DNA of 41,681 bases, taken from Sulfitobacter sp. (GTDB taxonomy: Bacteria; Pseudomonadota; Alphaproteobacteria; Rhodobacterales; Rhodobacteraceae). The notes below the pieces were generated by a model. That model saw nothing but the letters and a program-made list of their open reading frames with translations. It ran no database searches and was not told where the DNA came from. Location of the stretch: assembly GCA_024636445.1 (NCBI GenBank), contig JAGXHE010000031.1, positions 1 to 41,681 on the forward strand, given 5' to 3'. Shown piece by piece: positions 33,416-41,681 of the stretch. Positions within the stretch are counted from its first letter, which is position 1. Every line of letters starts with the position of its first letter. The position numbers were made by a program, and so were the translations under genes.

Positions 33416-34967
33416 CCCAAACCTCGACGCGGCGGTTGGCCTGCCTGCCCCATGCGCTGTCGTCACATGCCATCGGCAGCGCCTCGCCAAAGGCATCGAC
33501 GTCGAGCGTCACGCGCCTGGTGTCTTCGGTCTGCGCGGCTTGGGTGATTGCGCGGCGCACCGCATCTGCACGGCGCAGCGATATGTGTCGGTTGGCGCCA
33601 GATGGCCCGTCACCGTCGCTGAAGCCGACGAACAGAATACGCCGCGCATCATAGGTGCCGACCTCCATGGCGCGGGCCAGTTGCTGCACGTTGCTGCGCG
33701 ATTGTGCGTCCAGCCGGATCGACCCGGCCTCGAACCGGAACGAGGTTGTCAGACGCGCCATGCCGTCCAGCGTGCGCACCATGCGCTGCAACTCTGCCAA
33801 CGGAACCTCGGGGCCTGCGGTGCTGATGGCATTGGCAAAGCGGTTGCCCTGCATGTCGATAGGGACCTCTTCGGGCGACTGATCGACAAAACCCGCACGA
33901 CGGATCACCACCTGCGCGGTCGGTCCACGGGTAAAGGCCAGAAATTCCCGCGCAATCGTCGGCAGACGCCGCGCGGGCAGGTACAAAAACATCGGCGCGG
34001 TCAGAGGATAATCTTCGGTCTTGATGGTCTGCCGACCAGCTTCGAGCGCGAAACCGCAATCACCGGTCAGGACCAGCGGCACCGTATTGGCCACCTCGGC
34101 GTAGCTGGAAATCCCCAAGGCGAACGGATCATCCTCAACGGCCTCGGCCAGAGCCGCTCCCAGCGGATGCCGCACGATGTAATCGGCAAACTCCAACCGC
34201 ACGGGCTTCATCACCTGATCGGCCACCGCCTGCCCCAACCCCGTACCGGCACCTGGCAGATGCAAGGAAATCGGGGCGTCCACACCGCCCAGATCCTGCC
34301 AATTCGTCACCTGTCCTGCAAACACCCGCGCCAGATCCAGCGGTGAGATACTGCGCACCGGATTGCCCGGCGCAACCACGGGTACCACCGCATCCAGAGC
34401 CAGAACGCGGCTGCGGTGCAGGCCTGTCATATCGCCCATCCCCGCCTCGCGCGCGCGCTGACGCTCTCCGGGGTGTATTTCGCGCAGGGCCATCACGATG
34501 TCGGCCTCGTTGGCCAGCAAATCGGCAAACCCTTCGTCGGTGGTGGTCACGCGAAACCGAAAGCGCGCGGCCAGCTTGCCTGTTTCAATGTTGGTCAGAA
34601 GATAGGTAAACCGGCTCTGGTCCGCATCCTCGCGCGTGGCCTCGTAACCCTCGCGCTGCGCGAACCCTTCGACCAGCGCGGGCATCAGCACAGCGCCCAT
34701 GGTCGTCGATCCGGCCAAGGCCAACTCGGCCACATAATCCTGAAGGTTGGGGCACGCGGGGCCATCACAAAGCACGCCGGAACTGTCCACGGTCAATTCG
34801 CCGTATTCGGTCTGAAGCCGGTAGAACTCGCCGTCGAAACCCAGCAGGGTCCCGCTCAGCTCGACCCCGCCATCGCGCGAAGTCAGCGTGACGTCCTGCG
34901 CAGATGCAGAGAACGATCCGCCGAAAAGGAAAAGTGCGGCGAAGGCCGCCGCACGTTTCAAACCCAT
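33408..34967 (-). CDS. PstS-like substrate-binding domain fused to an OmpA domain
   Basis: An exported protein of 519 aa. Signal peptide about 1-23 (AAAFAALFLFGGSFSASAQ). Residues about 85-360 resemble phosphate-type periplasmic binding proteins (LALAGSTTMGAVLMPALVEG, VFAGQVTNWQDLGG, LHLPGAGTGLGQAVADQ). Residues about 395-519 are an OmpA/MotB-type peptidoglycan-binding domain (ILFVGFSDGDGPSGANRHIS, LRRADAVRRAI, WGRQANRRVEVWV). The fusion suggests a cell-wall-tethered binder of a small anion or ligand. It lies 21 bases downstream of the next minus-strand gene. No pst transport genes are nearby, so transport is unlikely. Confidence 0.82.
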   Translation of the reverse strand: MGLKRAAAFAALFLFGGSFSASAQDVTLTSRDGGVELSGTLLGFDGEFYRLQTEYGELTVDSSGVLCDGPACPNLQDYVAELALAGSTTMGAVLMPALVEGFAQREGYEATREDADQSRFTYLLTNIETGKLAARFRFRVTTTDEGFADLLANEADIVMALREIHPGERQRAREAGMGDMTGLHRSRVLALDAVVPVVAPGNPVRSISPLDLARVFAGQVTNWQDLGGVDAPISLHLPGAGTGLGQAVADQVMKPVRLEFADYIVRHPLGAALAEAVEDDPFALGISSYAEVANTVPLVLTGDCGFALEAGRQTIKTEDYPLTAPMFLYLPARRLPTIAREFLAFTRGPTAQVVIRRAGFVDQSPEEVPIDMQGNRFANAISTAGPEVPLAELQRMVRTLDGMARLTTSFRFEAGSIRLDAQSRSNVQQLARAMEVGTYDARRILFVGFSDGDGPSGANRHISLRRADAVRRAITQAAQTEDTRRVTLDVDAFGEALPMACDDSAWGRQANRRVEVWVR

Positions 34968-34988
34968 GATGAAACCCCGTTACGCGAA

Positions 34989-35987
34989 TTACTTTTGCGC
35001 GACTGTCAGGTCTTCGATGAGATTGTTCAATACCAGAAAGCTACCGATGGTGTCGCAGCCGGGCACTGCCATGGTCAATTCACGGTTAACGACGCCATCA
35101 TCCCGCATTTCCAGCGATTGTGCCTCAATCTCCAGACCGCAGTTGAACAGGCTGACTTCGGCCTCGACGCTCAGATCAACGACGCCTTTGTGACGCGAAG
35201 CGCCCGAGGGATAGGTGTAGATATCGGCCATCATCGCATCGGGTGCAGTCTCGTCACCCAATCGGATCAGAAATCCACCCTCACCGCTGAGCGCCTGCAC
35301 CGGATCGCCGGGCGCACCGGCCCAGATGTCGCGCTGGCTGCCATAAAGCGCACCGAATTCGCGGGCATGCACTTCGAATCCGGCGGCGCCCTTCCATTGC
35401 AGCCCGACGCGGTCGAACTCATTCAGGCCGGGAACCTCCGTCTGCGCCACGGCCCCATCACCATTTGCGAAGGCCACGATGATCACCGCCGGATCGACGA
35501 GCGCGGGCATGGACAGGTCCAGATTACCCTCAATATCGGTCGTCTCGGTCACCTTCAGACCGCTGTGATGTACAGTCAGACGTTCGTTGGGATAGCACGG
35601 AGCCGCCACCAGCAGATCGACCAGCCCAAGGCCCGAAGGCGTGGCCGTGACCGACACGCCACAAGACTGGCTTGGCGGCTTATCGCTGGTATCGGGCGCA
35701 CCAAGCGTGTCTGGAGACGCCGATGCAACAACGGTTTCTTGCGGTTCCAACCTGTCCTGTTCCAGCGCGGATGTCAGCGTGATGTCCTGTACATCCAGAA
35801 CCGGCCCATCCAGCGCCGATGTATCGGCCTCGACTGGATCGGCAGAATCCGCCGACGCGGGTGTGGCAGCAGGCTTGCCTGACCCGTAGCGCTGATCGGC
35901 GGTTTCGCCGCTTTGCATGATAAATCCAATACCGACAGCACAAATCAGCGTGCCACCTGCAGTCGCGATCTTTTTGAAATAGGCCAT
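34989..35987 (-). CDS. membrane-anchored periplasmic protein of unknown function, next to secA
   Basis: This 332 aa protein has one N-terminal hydrophobic segment (about 8-24, TAGGTLICAVGIGFIMQ), an Asp/Ala/Pro-rich linker (about 30-100) and a soluble domain with several Cys (CGVSVTATPSGLGLVDLLVA, CYPNERL, FNCGLE, VPGCDT) and a beta-sandwich look (GLKVTETTDIEGNLDLSM). I do not recognise a family. Homologues beside secA in this bacterial group are sometimes labelled translocase because of position, which the sequence does not support. It is in line with the OmpA-fusion gene; both may act in the envelope. Confidence 0.65.
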   Translation of the reverse strand: MAYFKKIATAGGTLICAVGIGFIMQSGETADQRYGSGKPAATPASADSADPVEADTSALDGPVLDVQDITLTSALEQDRLEPQETVVASASPDTLGAPDTSDKPPSQSCGVSVTATPSGLGLVDLLVAAPCYPNERLTVHHSGLKVTETTDIEGNLDLSMPALVDPAVIIVAFANGDGAVAQTEVPGLNEFDRVGLQWKGAAGFEVHAREFGALYGSQRDIWAGAPGDPVQALSGEGGFLIRLGDETAPDAMMADIYTYPSGASRHKGVVDLSVEAEVSLFNCGLEIEAQSLEMRDDGVVNRELTMAVPGCDTIGSFLVLNNLIEDLTVAQK

Positions 35988-36037
35988 CGATCTTTTCCCT
36001 CATACCTTTTGGGTTCAGATCGTTTCTGGCAGTCAAA

Positions 36038-36058
36038 CCGGGCCGAGTTATGGCCCGG
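36038..36058 (-). terminator. terminator downstream of secA
   Basis: Read on the minus strand, CCGGGCC, a 7-base loop and GGCCCGG form a perfect 7-bp GC stem followed by TTTGACT. It lies 49 bases after the secA stop and before the unknown gene at 34989-35987, so it probably ends secA transcription. The T-tract is short. Confidence 0.6.
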
Positions 36059-36106
36059 CCGGGGAGTCATTGCGGCGCCAATGTGACGCGCGCAATGTGG
36101 GATGTG

Positions 36107-38815
<2,709 letters not shown>

Positions 38816-39010
38816 GCGTTCTCCAGCCGATCTTGTGTCAGGTTGCGCAGCATCTGCTTGTCGGCGCCACGTGCAGCCCATAGATACAGGGTCAAGCCGA
38901 TCCTGGCCGCGCCCATAGGGCGATGTAAGGGTCACATGAAACCGTGTCAATGTCGCGTCCGGCCACGAGGGGTCGTATAGAGCGCGGCAGCAACTGAACA
39001 GGACCTATCC

Positions 39011-39862
39011 ATGCTTAAACGCTTTGCCATTCTACCCGCCGTTGCGGTCGCCCTGACTTTGTCCCAGCCGCTGCACGCGCAGAACGAAACACCCGAACTG
39101 TCCACCGTGATGGCCACTGTCGACGGCATCGACATCACCTTGGGTCACATGCTGGTGGCCAAGGCGACCCTGCCCGAACAATACCAACAACTGCCCGACG
39201 AAGTGCTGTTCCCCGGTATTCTCGACCAGCTTGTGCAGCAGACAGCGCTTGAGCAAAGCTACGAAGGCGATCTGCCCAAGCGTGTCGAATTGTCGTTGGA
39301 CAACGAGCGCCGTTCGCTGATCGCGGGCGAAGCGATCGAGAAGATCCTGGCCACAGCCGTGACCAACGAAGCACTGCAAGCCGCCTATGATGCGAGCTAT
39401 GCCAACGCAGAGCCGACCACCGAATACAACGCCAGCCACATTCTCGTCGAAACCGAAGACGAAGCCAAAGCCATCGTTGAAGAGCTCCGCGGCGGCGCCG
39501 ATTTCGCGGCCACCGCACGTGAAAAATCCACCGGTCCATCTGGCCCCGGCGGCGGTTCGCTGGGTTGGTTCGGTGCAGGTGCAATGGTGCCCGAATTTGA
39601 AACCGCCGTGGCATCAATGGAAGCAGGCGCGATTTCCGATCCGGTGCAGACGCAGTTCGGCTGGCACGTGATCAAGCTGAACGAAATGCGCAACGCCGAA
39701 GCGCCCGCGATGGAAGAGGTCCGCGCCGATCTCGAGCAGCAAGTGCGCTCGGAAGCCGTCGCAGCCGCCGTTGAAGCGCTGGTGGCGGACGCCGAAGTAG
39801 ACCGCTCGGGTGCTGACGGTATCGATCCTTCGGTCCTCAGCACTCTGACGCTGGGCGAATAA
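39011..39862 (+). CDS. periplasmic parvulin-type peptidyl-prolyl cis-trans isomerase
   Basis: A folding helper for exported proteins, 283 aa. Signal peptide about 1-24 (ILPAVAVALTLSQPLHAQ). A SurA-like N-terminal helical part (about 30-130, LGHMLVAKATLPEQYQQLPD) precedes one rotamase domain (about 140-232) with ASHILVETEDEAKAIVEEL, GGGSLGWFGAGAMVPEFE and TQFGWHVIKLNE. It diverges from secA across 195 bases, which suits a link to protein export. A TATAGA at 38976-38981 may be its -10 box. PpiC/PrsA/SurA-like; the exact type is open. Confidence 0.9.
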   Translation: MLKRFAILPAVAVALTLSQPLHAQNETPELSTVMATVDGIDITLGHMLVAKATLPEQYQQLPDEVLFPGILDQLVQQTALEQSYEGDLPKRVELSLDNERRSLIAGEAIEKILATAVTNEALQAAYDASYANAEPTTEYNASHILVETEDEAKAIVEELRGGADFAATAREKSTGPSGPGGGSLGWFGAGAMVPEFETAVASMEAGAISDPVQTQFGWHVIKLNEMRNAEAPAMEEVRADLEQQVRSEAVAAAVEALVADAEVDRSGADGIDPSVLSTLTLGE

Positions 39863-39864
39863 CG

Positions 39865-41091
39865 ATGGCTGGCAAAATCGCACTTTCCCCGCTGGCGCCT
39901 GAACGCTTTCCCGATCTGCCGGTGGTGGACGGTGTGACTTTTGCCACTGTTGCCGCAGGCGTCCGCTACGCCGGGCGCACTGATCTGATGCTGGCCAAAC
40001 TGGTGCCGGGCACCGCTGTAGCGGGCGTGTTCACACGCTCGTCGACGCGGTCGGCGCCGGTGCTGGACTGCCAGAACAAGGTGGGCCTCGATCCCTACAG
40101 CGGCGCTGCTATCCTCGTGAACTCCGGCAACGCCAACGCCTTTACCGGCAAGCATGGCGTCGAGTCGGTTGCGGCCATCGCAGAGGCGGTCGCGACCACC
40201 TGCGGCGTGCCGCCCGAGCGCGTCTTTACCTCGTCCACAGGGGTCATCGGCGAGCCGCTACCCCATGACCGCATCATCGCCAAACTGGGCGAGTTGGACG
40301 CCGCACAGGACGCAGGCGGCATTGCCGATGCAGCCCGCGCCATCATGACCACGGACACCTACCCCAAAGGTGCTGTTCAAACTGTCGAAGTCGGCGGCAA
40401 GACCATCACCATCGCAGGCATCGCCAAAGGGTCCGGCATGATCGCACCCGATATGGCGACAATGCTGGTCTATATCTTTACCGACGCCAAGATCGCGCAG
40501 GACAACCTGCAGGCCATCGTTTCCAGCGCATCGGACTACACGTTCAACTGCATCACGGTCGATAGCGACACCTCGACCTCGGACAGCTTGCTGATGGCGG
40601 CGACGGGCGCATCGGGCGTGGATGTGACCGGCGATTCGACCTTTGCCGATGCCGTCTACACGTTGATGCAAGATCTGGCGTTTCAGGTTGTCCGCGATGG
40701 CGAAGGGGCGACCAAATTCGTCGAGATCACCGTAAGCGGAGCCGATACAGCCGTTAACGCCAAGATCCACGCAATGGCCATCGCCAATTCACCTCTGGTG
40801 AAAACCGCGATCGCAGGCCAGGACCCCAACTGGGGCCGCGTCGTCATGGCAATCGGCAAATCCGGCGCACCGGCTGATCGCGATCTGCTGAGCATCCGCT
40901 TTGGCGATGTGGTCGTGGCGGAAAACGGCTGGGTCAGCCCGTCGTATTCCGAATCAGACGCAGCTGCGCATATGAAAGGTGACGAGATCAACATTTCAGT
41001 CGATCTCGGTCTGGGAGAGGCCGCGGCGACGGTCTGGACCTGCGATCTGACCCACGCCTATATCGACATCAACGCCGACTACCGTTCGTAA
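39865..41091 (+). CDS. argJ: bifunctional ornithine acetyltransferase / N-acetylglutamate synthase
   Basis: ArgJ recycles the acetyl group from N-acetylornithine to glutamate in arginine synthesis; the bifunctional form also uses acetyl-CoA. It is 408 aa. The precursor cuts itself before Thr199 in KGSGMIAPDMATMLVYIFTD, leaving that Thr as the nucleophile. Other marks: ILVNSGNANAFTGKHGVESV, ERVFTSSTGVIGEPLP, FNCITVDSDTSTSDSLLM and PNWGRVVMAIGKSG. It follows the isomerase gene by two bases and precedes mutT by one. Mono- versus bifunctionality cannot be read from sequence alone. Confidence 0.95.
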   Translation: MAGKIALSPLAPERFPDLPVVDGVTFATVAAGVRYAGRTDLMLAKLVPGTAVAGVFTRSSTRSAPVLDCQNKVGLDPYSGAAILVNSGNANAFTGKHGVESVAAIAEAVATTCGVPPERVFTSSTGVIGEPLPHDRIIAKLGELDAAQDAGGIADAARAIMTTDTYPKGAVQTVEVGGKTITIAGIAKGSGMIAPDMATMLVYIFTDAKIAQDNLQAIVSSASDYTFNCITVDSDTSTSDSLLMAATGASGVDVTGDSTFADAVYTLMQDLAFQVVRDGEGATKFVEITVSGADTAVNAKIHAMAIANSPLVKTAIAGQDPNWGRVVMAIGKSGAPADRDLLSIRFGDVVVAENGWVSPSYSESDAAAHMKGDEINISVDLGLGEAAATVWTCDLTHAYIDINADYRS

Positions 41092-41092
41092 G

Positions 41093-41491
41093 ATGAAGGT
41101 CGTTCTGGTCTCTGCCGTCGCCCTGATCGACGTGGACGGGCGCGTGCTGTTGGCACAACGTCCCGAAGGCAAGTCGATGGCAGGACTATGGGAGTTTCCT
41201 GGCGGAAAAGTCGAACCGGGTGAAACACCCGAGGCGGCGCTGATCCGCGAATTGCACGAGGAACTGGGGATCGAGACTTGGCAAAGCTGTCTTGCGCCGC
41301 TGACCTTTGCAAGCCACAGCTATGATGATTTTCATCTGCTGATGCCGCTGTTTGCCTGCCGGAAGTGGGGCGGCACACCGATGTCGAAAGAGAACCAGGC
41401 GCTGAAATGGGTCAGGCCAAATGACCTTAAATCCTATCCCATGCCCGCCGCTGACGTCCCGTTGATTCCAATTTTACGTGATTGGCTGTAA
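41093..41491 (+). CDS. mutT: 8-oxo-dGTP diphosphatase (MutT, Nudix)
   Basis: MutT hydrolyses oxidised guanine nucleotides before they enter DNA. The 132 aa protein has the full Nudix box, GGKVEPGETPEAALIRELHE followed by ELGIE (Gx5Ex7REUxEExGU), plus LWEFPGGK and the C-terminal ALKWVRPNDLKSYPMPAADV, typical of MutT rather than of other Nudix enzymes. The ATG lies right after the argJ stop, so the two are likely co-transcribed. Confidence 0.93.
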   Translation: MKVVLVSAVALIDVDGRVLLAQRPEGKSMAGLWEFPGGKVEPGETPEAALIRELHEELGIETWQSCLAPLTFASHSYDDFHLLMPLFACRKWGGTPMSKENQALKWVRPNDLKSYPMPAADVPLIPILRDWL

Positions 41492-41633
41492 CAAACGGGC
41501 CGATGTGTCATGATTTCGGAAAAAAACACCTTTTTTTTAATATACTCCCACGCCTGAATTGCCCTGATGATTTTTCTGCCTGCGATTCACTTCGCCGCAT
41601 GGCCACAGGCGCAGCGGTCTCTATTTTGAGAGT

Positions 41634-41681
41634 ATGAGCAAAGGACACAAAACAGTCACCTTATCCGACGAGCAGCGCATA
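41634..41681 (+). CDS. possible start of a further gene (partial)
   Basis: An ATG at 41634 opens a frame of 16 codons (MSKGHKTVTLSDEQRI) to the window end. It follows an AT-rich gap of 142 bases that holds no other gene and contains a T8 run at 41531-41538. GAG lies close upstream as a weak ribosome site. The peptide is too short to identify. Confidence 0.35.
   Translation, partial: MSKGHKTVTLSDEQRI

Noticed and set aside
34416-35882. Open frame of 488 codons on the plus strand
   Set aside because: It is antisense to the OmpA-fusion gene and the secA-adjacent gene; no domain.
41519-41538. A-run / T-run pair after mutT as a terminator
   Set aside because: The stem would be only A-T pairs (about seven) with a four-base loop; too weak to call, though the T8 run could aid termination.

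Overview
The window is chromosomal DNA of an alphaproteobacterium, most likely a marine Rhodobacteraceae (Roseobacter-group) organism. The reasons are high-GC coding DNA with frequent ATGA/TGATG overlaps, a PaaABCDE-PaaZ-PaaX cluster, the order rnd-like / kdsD / lptC / lptA / lptB / hpf / ptsN, a secA - parvulin - argJ - mutT block, and dnaK-dnaJ. The genus assignment is inference from protein style and gene order; no rRNA or tRNA gene was seen.

Layout. (1) 1-2065: scar of an integrative element. It holds a small unknown gene and a tyrosine integrase broken by one in-frame amber codon, followed by an AT-richer spacer. (2) 2066-4114: orphan CHASE/PAS sensor histidine kinase. (3) 4239-11894: aerobic phenylacetate operon (thiolase, paaA, B, C, D, E, Z and the repressor paaX), with a perfect inverted repeat in front of it that is a candidate operator. 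(4) 11962-16726: RNase D-like exonuclease, KDO synthesis (kdsD), LPS export (lptC, lptA, lptB), ribosome hibernation factor (hpf) and nitrogen-PTS IIA (ptsN). (5) 16727-27937: surface polysaccharide locus. On the minus strand are a double-domain sulfotransferase, a GT14-type branching glycosyltransferase, a GT2-like and a GT4-like transferase, galE, galU, another GT2, kdsB and the PAP phosphatase cysQ; a KpsM-like ABC permease diverges from cysQ. (6) 27934-29148: SH3-domain secreted protein and AlkB. (7) 29337-33309: dnaK, dnaJ, radC. (8) 33304-33415: a compact MITE-like palindromic repeat that carries the stop codons of two convergent genes. (9) 33408-38815, minus strand: a PstS-like/OmpA fusion, a membrane-anchored protein of unknown function and secA. 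(10) 39011-41491: parvulin-type peptidyl-prolyl isomerase, argJ, mutT, then the first codons of a further gene.

How the genes fit together. The paa genes convert phenylacetyl-CoA to its epoxide and open the ring; paaG/H/F/I/K homologues are absent here and must lie elsewhere if the pathway is complete. kdsD and kdsB both serve CMP-KDO supply and lptABC moves LPS outward. The GT / sulfotransferase / cysQ / ABC permease block is best read as synthesis and export of a sulfated, possibly KDO-linked, surface glycan: sulfotransferases release PAP and CysQ removes it. That reading is the most original hypothesis in the window, but it is inference. Most other genes are ordinary housekeeping.
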